64,000 bases of DNA from Picochlorum sp. 'celeri' (Eukaryota > Chlorophyta > Trebouxiophyceae), in assembly GCA_010909725.1 (NCBI GenBank), contig JAACMV010000020.1, positions 372,001-436,000 of the forward strand, written 5' to 3'. How positions within the stretch are numbered: position 1 is the first letter of the stretch; every line of letters begins with the position of its first letter. Below, in pieces: positions 21,293 through 29,704 of the stretch. The notes under the pieces were generated by a model, which did no database searches, was not told the origin of the DNA, and saw only the letters and a program-made list of their open reading frames with translations. The position numbers and the translations under genes are program-made.

Positions 21293-21500
21293 TACTGCTG
21301 TTTACAATAATAACCCCAACATATTACTGCCACCATCGGGATCTGGATTCCTCATACCACGAATTGCATGCATTGTTCCAAACATTGCCATTGTAAATGA
21401 TAAAAGAATCGCAAACACTCCCATCAATACCTCCCGTATGCTCTTTTTGCACGAGTACATCATCATCAACCCAGGAAAGAAGTATGAAAATATGGAGCAT
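21137..21500 (+). repeat. duplicated gene-end segment, copy A
   Basis: This segment matches 22413-22745 nearly base for base after about 21225. It carries the intact last exon of the exonuclease gene and then, on the other strand, a fragment of the 3' end of the amino acid transporter. Differences are a few substitutions, a 6-base indel in the transporter part, and a larger deletion in the zinc-finger part of copy B. Confidence 0.92.
21302..21500 (-). pseudogene. 3'-terminal fragment of the amino acid transporter gene
   Basis: The minus strand encodes IFSYFFPGLMMMYSCKKSIR and on to the stop, nearly identical to the last 65 residues of the complete transporter at 22549-24042. It lacks PD-S-PDGG by two residues. 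The similarity stops abruptly upstream of the IFSYFF segment, so this is a truncated duplicate and not an expressed transporter. Confidence 0.9.
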
Positions 21501-21527
21501 GTTTTCTTCAATTCTATATTCAGCGCC

Positions 21528-21807
21528 AGGGTTTCCATTTTTGGCATATTCCTTCAAAACTATGCCAGATCAAGCTTTCAAGGCATACGTGGTTCGGCAA
21601 ATATGCCGATTTCAGAAAATATGCGTTGGAAATATGCCAGTTGGTCAACAAATCTACTGCACTTTACCCAGAATTCATGAGTGAAACCCCGTGTCGTCAT
21701 CCCATCAAACTCATTTTGGATATAAAATATCAATATGCCCCGAATATGCCATCAAATATGCCAACTCGTCCGATCAGAGGCAAGAATATGCCAAAACTGG
21801 AAACCCT
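21528..21807. mobile_element. candidate MITE-like element with inverted ends and AATATGCC subterminal repeats
   Basis: The two ends, 21528-21553 and 21782-21807, are inverted copies of each other at about 24 of 26 positions. The left end begins AGGGTTTCCATTTTTGGCAT. The 280-base interior holds at least five more copies of AATATGCC, mostly near the ends and in one orientation. There is no transposase and I cannot see a clear target-site duplication. Terminal plus subterminal repeats with no coding capacity fit a MITE. Confidence 0.55.
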
Positions 21808-21864
21808 ATATATAGGGTTAGCTAATTCAGCCTAAAATAACGTTATTTATCAGGTTAACCTGAT
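21802..21864. repeat. three successive perfect palindromes
   Basis: AACCCTATATATAGGGTT (21802-21819), AATAACGTTATT (21836-21847) and ATCAGGTTAACCTGAT (21849-21864) are each perfect inverted repeats. All three occur within 63 bases directly beside the MITE-like element. Confidence 0.9.
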
Positions 21865-22002
21865 TACCCTTATACACGGGAATCTTGTACAATGGAGAGA
21901 TTCCACCTCCGACGCATGTTGGAGAATCCCGAGTATTTGCTGCTAAGTTTGCCACTTTTGAAAACAGATTTCTGAATCTATTTGGGTTTCTCGCCAAACG
22001 CA

Positions 22003-22305
22003 ATGATGCACTTTCCCTTGAGGGGACTCATGGTGGTCTTGTGGTGCATAGCAGCCTGTGTGGTGGCAGAAAAGGCTGGTGATACAATCGCGAAATCAGG
22101 AGGAAATCACATTGAAGATGTTTCCCGGAGTGAGGGTCGCAGAATCAAGTATGTCTTCGTGATTCCTGAAGACCCGGATATAGGACCCTTGATGTTTGAG
22201 GGTGATGCTGTGGAGCCCCCACTGAGTGGTGTGGGGCCTCTTTGGGCATGGAGCCAGTGTGCATGGGCCCTAGTAGCTTTGTTCATCACGCACTGGACTT
22301 TCTAA
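22003..22305 (+). CDS. small protein with signal-like N-terminus and C-terminal hydrophobic helix (uncertain)
   Basis: A 100-residue ORF starts at MMHFPLRGLMVVLWCIAACV, which looks like a signal peptide. A polar middle (RRIKYVFVIPEDPDIGPLMF) and a hydrophobic C-terminus (CAWALVALFITHWTF) follow. I do not recognise it. It lies wholly in the segment between the two duplicated gene ends, so it may have arrived with the insert. It could be a short membrane or GPI-type surface protein, or a chance ORF. Confidence 0.4.
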   Translation: MMHFPLRGLMVVLWCIAACVVAEKAGDTIAKSGGNHIEDVSRSEGRRIKYVFVIPEDPDIGPLMFEGDAVEPPLSGVGPLWAWSQCAWALVALFITHWTF

Positions 22306-22412
22306 TATAGATCGAGATCTAGACATTGCTGTATAGTTTATCGTTGGAAAAAAACTACCTGTTCAACAAATCGACCACATGGTCTGATGCCGTATTGTTT
22401 GTGGGTTGTAGC

Positions 22413-22745
22413 CACTTGCATGCAATGTGACAATCATCTACCATATGAGCAGCACGGGCCACCAGAAAACGACGCACCGCCAGTGCATCGTCAGTGTGGT
22501 CGAATATGACGCCGCACCATTAGCACCGTGAATGAATAATACTGCTGCTTACAATAATAACCCCAACATATTACTGCCACCATCGGGATCGGAATCTGGA
22601 TTCCTCATACCACGAATTGCATGCATTGTTCCAAAAATTGCCATTGTAAATGATAAAAGAATCGCAAAAACTCCCATCAATACCTCCCGTATGCTCTTTT
22701 TGCACGAGTACATCATCATCAACCCAGGAAAGAAGTAGGAAAATA
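22413..22745 (+). repeat. duplicated gene-end segment, copy B (with damaged exonuclease exon)
   Basis: This copy carries a degraded version of the exonuclease last exon (about 22413-22532, with a deletion and substitutions that break the zinc finger) and the intact 3' end of the transporter gene. Confidence 0.92.
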
Positions 22746-24042
22746 TGGCACATGCAGTGGACCCAATTAATGCTGCCAATGTAAAAATAGAAGGGATGAA
22801 AATACTCACGACATAACTTGCAGCGACAAGAATCACTGTCAAACCGTAATACGCCGGCAACGTGAGCTCACACTCATTTCGGCCCCACACCACCTCGACC
22901 ACAGCATTTCGAACTGCCCACACTTTCAACACATAGTTCACCTGCAGTGCCAACGCATACGATACCAAAGATACACTAATAATCCACATTGCTGCAGTCT
23001 CACCCACCAACATCCCAGTGAATCGGATTGTGAGATCTTTCAGCACATCCCCTTGCACATGCTCTCCAAACAAGACATATCCAGCCAAGGCAACCACGGT
23101 ATACAGCACAGTGACCAAGAATGTGGATTGCTTCACCACACCTTTCATGACCCCTACTCTACTATCCCGCAATGAGTTATGAACCGCAACAAGATTAAAA
23201 TGGCACGTAAAGGCCAACGCGGTCACTGAAAAAGACGTCAGGCATGATTCCATCACAGACAGTGGCGAACCCCCAGGTGGCCACAGTGCAACACTAGGAA
23301 TCCCCGACACCCCTTGAACCAGTGCAACAAGACACAGCACCGTCAACGTCGCCGTCACATACAGTATCAAATACACTGACGCTCTACTAAACGTTCCAAC
23401 CCTATCAAGCCTTCTCGGGATGAGCATCGGCATGATGATGGTAACTATCAAAATCCCAACCACAAGAGTCCTTGACACATCGGTGTACCCCATCACATAT
23501 GGAATAATCCCTGACGACCCATCTCCCACCAGGATATCCCCAAGAATCACCATATATACCACCATGACCCCGAACACATGAAGAATAATACTCCCCTGAA
23601 GCGCTGTATACCCAATGCCACCAAACAAGTGCCCCACAACTCCACCATAACTATCCTTGCTATGCACCGCACAATTCACCACAATCGTCTTGCAACACAC
23701 AAACGTACATACTCCAGCAAATAAAGATATCATGACCCCTGGAACAAGCCCAATCGTTGCATACGCTTTGGGAAGTGAAAGCATACCAGCTCCAACAGAG
23801 GTTAACACTAGATTTGATACAGCCTGCACGGCTGTAGAATGCCCATCATGGGGACTCTTCAATTCATCTATACTACTACTACTTGTATATTCTTCTTCTG
23901 TTTCTTCTTCATGAAACGGAATCTCAGCCCCCGCCAACAAGGGTTCTGCGAGCAACGAGTCGACATGTCGACCAGATGAGACCACATGCGGCACTTCTTT
24001 GTCATCTTCTTCTCCTCCTCCTCCAATCGGTATATTGGCCAT
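22549..24042 (-). CDS. AAAP-family amino acid transporter (SLC38/AVT-like)
   Basis: The 497-residue protein has a polar N-terminus of about 75 residues and then about 11 hydrophobic helices. The first carries the family signature LVLTSVGAGMLSLPKAYATI. Others follow with the usual spacing, such as LQGSIILHVFGVMVVYMVIL and FLVTVLYTVVALAGYVLFG. AAAP/AVT proteins are proton- or sodium-coupled carriers of neutral amino acids on the plasma membrane or vacuole; substrate and membrane are not predictable. The ATG at 24042 is clear. The 3' end is duplicated at 21302-21500. Confidence 0.88.
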   Translation of the reverse strand: MANIPIGGGGEEDDKEVPHVVSSGRHVDSLLAEPLLAGAEIPFHEEETEEEYTSSSSIDELKSPHDGHSTAVQAVSNLVLTSVGAGMLSLPKAYATIGLVPGVMISLFAGVCTFVCCKTIVVNCAVHSKDSYGGVVGHLFGGIGYTALQGSIILHVFGVMVVYMVILGDILVGDGSSGIIPYVMGYTDVSRTLVVGILIVTIIMPMLIPRRLDRVGTFSRASVYLILYVTATLTVLCLVALVQGVSGIPSVALWPPGGSPLSVMESCLTSFSVTALAFTCHFNLVAVHNSLRDSRVGVMKGVVKQSTFLVTVLYTVVALAGYVLFGEHVQGDVLKDLTIRFTGMLVGETAAMWIISVSLVSYALALQVNYVLKVWAVRNAVVEVVWGRNECELTLPAYYGLTVILVAASYVVSIFIPSIFTLAALIGSTACAIFSYFFPGLMMMYSCKKSIREVLMGVFAILLSFTMAIFGTMHAIRGMRNPDSDPDGGSNMLGLLL

Positions 24043-24343
24043 TATTCTTCTTCTTCTTCAGTCTGTATTCCTGTAAAATAATAATAATTTCGGGATGGCA
24101 AATGCGCGCACGATACGACTGGTAGTAGTAGAAATTTTCAAAGGATTAAGCAATCGCTTCTTTTTTCTTCGCCAAGAAAAAGTGTATATATACACTCGAG
24201 TCGAGTTTTACTATACAGGATCAGATTCTTCACCAACCAATTGTATATGCATGCGTACAATACATACGAGTATTATTATTACAGCAACGAATGAATACAG
24301 CAATACAACAATTGTTTGCAAACTTCAATGGGAAAGAGTGTTC
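24043..24343. other. short intergenic region
   Basis: About 300 bases lie between the transporter start and the CBS gene stop, both on the minus strand. No ORF of note. Confidence 0.5.
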
Positions 24344-25136
24344 CTACACCTGCTTGGTCTTACGAGACTCCCACGCAGCCTTGATGATATTACTCCGAGT
24401 AATAATACCAATAAGCCTTCCTTCATCATCAGTCACGGGTAATCGACGGATACGCTTATGCAGCAACAAGTGCGCAGCACTTGGAATAGATGTCAGCGCA
24501 CGCACACACACTGGGTCTGTGGTCATCACATCACTCACACTGCACATGTACATCAATATATATATTCATTCAATATCAACAAATCATCATGTATATATAC
24601 AAAAATAAATAAAGAAACACAACGTACGTTGTACCAGCATTCTTTTCCACCAACTTTTGAACCTCAAAGAAAGAATTCCAGTCCTTATCAGCAGTAGGAA
24701 ACAGACCACCAGTCTTCTCCTCCTCACTCACTCCCTCCAGAGCCAATAAATCAAAATCACTAATAATACCAACGACCCTATTCTCCTCATCCACCACAGG
24801 AAGACCAGTCACATGATGTTCCACAATCAATTCCAATGCATCGTCCAGGCTCGTATCAGGAGAGCATGTCACAATGCGCCCAGTCGTCATGATTTCATCC
24901 ACAGTTTTACTCAGTATCGCCTCATCGTTCAATGCTGTCTTGATTGGACCATGCCAGCGCTGTGTCATGCTGCTGCTGGCATTCCTGTCAAGACAACCCC
25001 TGAACAGCGACGGTACAGCAACCATGGTATTTGCTTTTGTGGTGGTTAATGCAGATGAACCCCGTGGTCTGGCTATCTGTTGAGATTGACCTGCCATGTG
25101 GTTCGTTGTGGCCAAGGAAACACGTGCCAACGCCAT
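24344..25136 (-). CDS. CBS-pair protein, plastid CBSX-like
   Basis: Exon 1 is 25136-24628 and exon 2 is 24539-24344, joined over an 88-nt intron (GTACGT...TGCAG). The join reads EKNAGTTVSDVMTTDP. The 234-residue protein has a Ser/Thr-rich transit-peptide-like N-terminus of about 75 residues. Two CBS motifs follow: TVDEIMTTGRIVTCSPDTSL...GLPVVDEENRVVGIISDFDL and VSDVMTTDPVCVRALTS...RRLPVTDDEGRLIGIITRSN. This is the layout of plant CBSX1/2, which bind adenosine nucleotides and stimulate plastid thioredoxins; that role is from the family. Confidence 0.88.
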
Positions 25137-25476
25137 ACTGGTCTACTATTACTCAGTCAAGGGTATTTACTATATTTCTATATATATAGTTAGTAGAATG
25201 CGTATTATTCTGACCCAGAATGGGGTGATTCTACTTTACATGGGTGGATTCTTCAATCAAACACGGACGCTGATGTCCCTAAAATGATACAATAAAAAAA
25301 CAGGACTTGTCATGACTGATAATGCACATGTGGCAGAGTCGTCGTTGGCCACATATCAATCAATATCATCATCAGGGTATATGAATCTTTGCTATTGCAT
25401 TATTATTCAGCAGCAGCATCAAGAAGGAAAGAAAGAAAGAAAAAGAAGAAGATTTAACGTGTCAAGACAACAAATC
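25137..25476. other. divergent intergenic region
   Basis: About 340 bases lie between the CBS and BolA genes. The BolA frame is open to an ATG at 25312, but that extension has no targeting or domain character. Confidence 0.45.
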
Positions 25477-25746
25477 ATGACCGAACCAATGCAGCATGTG
25501 AATGCTCAGATGCTGCAGGATCGTTTACGGGAGTATTTGCAATCTGATCAGGTGGAGGTTTTGGATATATCAGGGGGGTGTGGTAGTTCGTTTGAAGTCT
25601 ATGCTGTGTCTGATATGTTTGAGGGGAAGAGGTTGCTCCAGAGACACAAGCTGGTGAATGAGGGTATTGGACAATCATTGATGGCCGAGATTCATGCCTT
25701 GTCGATCAAAAAGACAAAGACTGTGGCAGAGGAAGGGGGTCTGTGA
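25477..25746 (+). CDS. BolA-like protein (BOLA2 type)
   Basis: The 89-residue protein from the ATG at 25477 has BolA features: a helix LQDRLREYLQSDQVEVLDIS, then CGSSFEVYAVSDMFEGKRLL, then QRHKLVNEGIGQSLMAEIHALSIKT-like. The conserved His in RHKLVNE and the Cys in GGCGSSF are the usual iron-sulfur ligands shared with monothiol glutaredoxins. BOLA2 works with cytosolic Grx in iron-sulfur transfer. The frame extends 55 codons upstream to an ATG at 25312, but that part is unrelated, and 89 residues is normal for BOLA2. Confidence 0.85.
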   Translation: MTEPMQHVNAQMLQDRLREYLQSDQVEVLDISGGCGSSFEVYAVSDMFEGKRLLQRHKLVNEGIGQSLMAEIHALSIKKTKTVAEEGGL

Positions 25747-25815
25747 TGCATGGAATACATGTATGTATAAGAATGTCATTCACAATGGAGTACATCTATA
25801 AGAAAGAAAGAATCA

Positions 25816-27157
25816 TCAGCTGAGTTGGATGTGGCACATGCCTTGTTTGCATCTGGCAAGGTTGTCATCCCAGACTTTTTGCCAATTTTCTCTCCATTTG
25901 GTGCCATTTCCAAGCTGATACTTATCAATGAGCCTGGTGAGTTCCTCGACGTCGAGAAGGACCCTCTTGATGAGTTTTCTGTACACCTTTTCCTCCATAG
26001 GCCAGCCCTCTGGATGAATTCTGCAATGTCTACAGTTTGCAAGGCCGAAATCGAGTGCATCTTCTGTCAGGCTTGGGTCGACTCCGATGTATTCTTTTAG
26101 GCTATGTAACTCTCTCGCTTGTCCCTCCCCGACGAGCTCTTCATACTGAATAAGCTTGATCTGCTCTCGCGGAAAGGCGTCAAGCCAGAACCCAAGTGGT
26201 TTGGAGTAGTATTTGCGTTGAGGGTTGCCGTAGAATGGATCCTTTGTATTGTATTGTAGGCACCAATCTAGTGGTTTATCTACGAAACAGCCCTTGTTGA
26301 ATTTCTCCTTAAACATGACATACTTGGAGATGGATCTGCTGATGGGTTCCCGCAGACTGGCCACTAATTTTAACCAAGGCATGAGGTCGTATAGGATTTC
26401 TGCAAGATCAGGGCCCAGATCAAAGATGCGTGGGGTTGCTTCAAACATGATGACATTTCCTCCACTTTTGACAAATTTATCCCTTTTCAAAATGGTCTCT
26501 ATGTATTCTTTGACCCTGTATGGAGGACAGAACATCTTTTTCCCTGTAAAATCGCAGCGATTTGTAAACAAGGCTGGCTCCTTCTTCTTTGGGTTCATGA
26601 ATGCTGGATGGGTGTTGAGGTACCTGTACAGACTCGTCGTTGCTGATTTTGAATATCCAGCGATGATGAAATGCGGAAAATTATATGTAGCATTTCCCTT
26701 TGGTAGCAAATGTGCCTCTCGAAGGCAATTGAATGTCTCGCATGTTTTGATGGCATCCAAAAATGTCATTCCTGGCTCTTGGAATCGAATAAACGTCTTC
26801 TTCATAGTGGTGGCCTCCGGCTGTTTGACGGGAACCGGAAGTCGTTCTTCTTCTTTCTTGATGGTTTTTGATTCCTCAGGAATGTGGATAGCTGCATTGG
26901 TGTTATTATGCTCCAGAGGTGGCACAGAGGATGCCCTGTCTACTGTGAGCACTGACAACCTGCAAGCACCATGCGTGCGTCTAGAGTGAATACTGCCATA
27001 GAAGGAGGGCGTTTACTGTTGATATTAACGCGTACCAGACAAGTGTAATGGCCATGAAAAGATATACTGCAATGTTTCCTATCCGCCAGGCGGAGCTGCC
27101 AGCCCCTGGCTGATAGTCAGCACCCACCGCTCTATACTCTCTTCTTCTACCATCCAT
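25816..27157 (-). CDS. type II membrane carbohydrate sulfotransferase, copy 1
   Basis: Exon 1 is 27157-27036 and exon 2 is 26959-25816, with a 76-nt phase-2 intron (GTACGC...TTGCAG), giving 421 residues. Exon 1 supplies a short cytosolic tail and one membrane anchor (WRIGNIAVYLFMAITLVW). The lumenal part has the PAPS-binding signatures of Golgi sulfotransferases: a 5'-phosphosulfate loop FIIAGYSKSATTSLYRYLNT and the 3'-phosphate motif SLREPISRSISKYVM. Paired Cys such as NCRHCRIHPEGWP lie near the C-terminus. It resembles NDST/HS3ST-like enzymes that sulfate glycans; the acceptor is unknown. It is a tandem duplicate of the next gene. Confidence 0.88.
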
Positions 27158-27426
27158 TGTACTCTTAATGCCTAATTATTAATATTTATTTGCATAAAGT
27201 TCTGAAAGATGGAAACTTTGCATGAAATATCCACTGGGTACCGGACGGATCGTTTACTCGCTGGGATCTCAATGTTCGTTGAATACCATAACTCCGACAA
27301 TGTCCGTTATATTGAATACAGTAGACATTAATTATTAATATATAAAATAAAAGGGGAGTCTGAGGGGTACAAAGAAGGTTTCATGATTCATCGCAGGCGT
27401 TCTCGCGTAAGCTTTTGGTTTCTTCT
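27158..27426. other. intergenic region between tandem sulfotransferases
   Basis: About 270 A+T-rich bases, presumably the promoter of copy 1 and the 3' end of copy 2. Nothing else is seen. Confidence 0.5.
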
Positions 27427-28969
27427 TTATGATAGCGTAATGTTGCAGAATCCGTTGACACAGCGGCTCAGATTGTCGTCCCAGACCTTGGCCCATGTGT
27501 CAAACCACTGCGTTCCATTACCCAAGTCAAACAGGTCGATTAGTCGCACAATTTCTAGCACATCTGGCATGACGAGCTCGATGAGCTTTCTGTACACTTT
27601 TTCTTTCATGGGCCACCCATCTGGATTGATGGTGCAATGTCGGCAGTTTACTCGCCCAAAATCCAAGGTGTCTTCATTCAAGGAGGGATTGATGCCGATG
27701 AAGTTTTTGATGCGGGAGAGTTCTTTTTGTTGAGTGTCCTCAGCAACGACCTGCACATGATATGTTACGTGTGCCGATGAGGAACTGCATTATTATTTTC
27801 ATTGTGTGTGAAGAGTCATTCATTCCTACCTTTTCGTATTGGACAAGAAGAAGCTGATCTCGCGGAAAGTTATCGAGCCACGCTTTGAGCGGGCGCGAGT
27901 AATAGGCATTTTTTGGATTGCCAAACAGTTTTTCTCTGTCGCGGCGAAGACAAAAAACCATGGTATGATTCATTAAACATCCCGACTCAAACTTATCCTT
28001 GGCCATGATGTACTTTGACATACTTCTGCTAATCGGCTCTCTCATACTTGAGATGAGCTTTAACCAAGGCATGTATTCCCGTAATATTTCTGCGAAATGG
28101 ACGCCCAACTGCACAAGAGTGACGCAATGTCTGAAATGTCATGCCATGAGTTTTGCATTGCAACAACAACGTACATCCATAATTCTTGGGGTGGCTTGGT
28201 ATGGAGCCAGTGATCCACCTGAATCGACATATTGCTGTACTTTTAAAATATCATGAATATATTCTCGCTGCTTTCCATAAGGACAGTCCATTTTCCCCCT
28301 GTCATACGAACACATGTCTGAAAACAAGATTGGTTCCTTTTCATGTGGAGGTAGAATCTCTGGATGGGTGTTCAAAAACCTGCACAAGTCCATGATAATG
28401 ATGATGGTGTATTCAAGTGAAAATACATACGTGCATGATGTAGCGTACTGGTAGATACTCGTGCTGGCAGATTTTGAATACCCAGCAATAAAAAAATGTG
28501 GAAAGTTGTATGATATATTTCTTTTGGGCAACAGTCTGTGAGCTTCTCGAATGCACTTGAGCGTCTGACAATTTGGAAGTGCTTCAAGATATGTAGCTCC
28601 TGGCCAAAACCTCCAGGATTGGTCCACTGTGCTTGGAGATTGAATATGGCGCTTGGTCTCTCGGACCACTGTACTCTGTGTCATCAACTGGTCTATTCTT
28701 GACTGCAATTCTTTGGCACGTTTTGCCAAGAATCCTGCTGTTTCTGCTGTATCTTTACTGTCGGGTTGTACTCGAATCGGAGCCATGCTCGTAAAGGTCA
28801 GAAAAGCCAGCCTACACAACCAAACCAAGTCTTCTTTTCACACACCTGACATGCCATACCATGTACCCAATGTACCGTACCATGTCGCTACAACTATCCA
28901 TAATATCATATTAATCGTGTATTTTGTGCGAAATTCATTCCGGAGCACCTCGACACCTTTGCCGCTCAT
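27427..28969 (-). CDS. type II membrane carbohydrate sulfotransferase, copy 2 (five exons)
   Basis: The exons are 28969-28881, 28811-28449, 28379-28175, 28108-27830 and 27750-27427; the introns are 69, 69, 66 and 79 nt. The product has 419 residues and aligns end to end with copy 1. It has an anchor NMILWIVVATWLAFLTF, the PAPS loop FFIAGYSKSASTSIYQFLNT and the 3'-phosphate motif SMREPISRSMSKYIM. NCRHCTINPDGWPMKEKVYR matches copy 1 closely. The first intron sits at the same phase-2 place as in copy 1, and the other three are absent there. Intron 2 is 69 nt, in frame and free of stops, so an unspliced reading still looks open. Confidence 0.87.
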
Positions 28970-29257
28970 ATTGTTCTGGTGTGCAAGAGATGTTCGGCAC
29001 TCGAATGGTTCTCCACCGCACTCGAAGAAATTCTATCAAAATGTAATCTTTTGTAATTCTATGGACCCGTATACCTATATAAGGGAGGCGTGCAAAACTC
29101 TTGTCTAATAGTACTGCGTCAGCTACTCAACCAACTCCACACAGCAGAACACAACTGATCCGTTGATGCAACGAATGGAGATAAATGATATCATTTTTAT
29201 TGAAAATATAAAAGACAGATGTGGATATGGTTGTTGTTACATCAAGAATCGTGTATA
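28970..29257. other. intergenic region with a strong-looking TATA box
   Basis: TATATAAG lies at 29076-29083 on the plus strand, followed by a C/A-rich, leader-like stretch. No long gene follows. The first ATG (29166) opens a 34-codon ORF ending at 29270. Confidence 0.4.
29076..29083 (+). promoter_or_regulatory. orphan TATA box
   Basis: TATATAAG is followed after about 40 bases by a C/A-rich tract (ACTCAACCAACTCCACACAG) that resembles the leader of a highly expressed gene. Only a 34-codon ORF lies downstream. Confidence 0.4.
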
Positions 29258-29440
29258 CTACCGAATGTAAATGCAAGCAAGTACACAGGGATCTCCAACA
29301 GCACACAATTGTTGTGTTTTCGTCGCAGTTAATATTGCAATGCCCTTGATCAAGCCATCAAGATACTCGCGGCACGAATAGTTCTCAATGCACTCATGGC
29401 CGTCACGATGCATGGTACCCAGGTTGACTGCTGGCCACAT
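29258..29440 (-). CDS. small Cys-containing ORF (uncertain)
   Basis: A 60-residue ORF begins at the ATG at 29440 (MWPAVNLGTMHRDGHECIEN) with five Cys and a short hydrophobic part (GLIKGIAILTA). No family is recognised. It may be an exon of a spliced gene or a chance ORF. Confidence 0.25.
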   Translation of the reverse strand: MWPAVNLGTMHRDGHECIENYSCREYLDGLIKGIAILTATKTQQLCAVGDPCVLACIYIR

Positions 29441-29535
29441 ACATAAAAGAAACCAATAGGGTTAGGGTACTACTAGTGGTTCTAGATCAACACAGGGCAA
29501 TAATGACGCGCATTCTGGGATAATATGCATTGCAT

Positions 29536-29688
29536 TTATTCTGATTTTGACAATATCACTCTGATGACAAATGTCAATACCAGCAGAATGAAAAATGCCA
29601 GAGTCTGGGAAATCATGCGCTGGAACGCAGCATACCAAATGCCACTTCCAAAGAGGAAAATGATGCCAATGGCTACTCGAGAATCCAT
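29536..29688 (-). CDS. 50-residue membrane protein, possible downstream cistron
   Basis: The ORF from the ATG at 29688 encodes MDSRVAIGIIFLFGSGIWYA, a short loop (AFQRMISQ), a second helix (TLAFFILLVLTFVIRVIL) and SKSE. Two clean helices with a basic loop and a charged tail look like a real small membrane protein, though I do not recognise the family. The ATG lies only 16 bases after the stop of the DUF1995 gene on the same strand. This leaves no room for a separate promoter and suggests a shared transcript. Confidence 0.5.
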   Translation of the reverse strand: MDSRVAIGIIFLFGSGIWYAAFQRMISQTLAFFILLVLTFVIRVILSKSE

Positions 29689-29704
29689 AGGATCTGTTAT
29701 TAAT

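Noticed and set aside
21802..21819. AACCCTA...TAGGGTT as an interstitial telomere repeat
   Set aside because: Only a single unit in each direction, forming a palindrome; no array of TTTAGGG repeats.
25312..25476. 55-codon N-terminal extension of BolA
   Set aside because: It reads like 5' UTR (QQQHQEGKKERKRRR), has no targeting pattern, and BOLA2 normally has about 90 residues.
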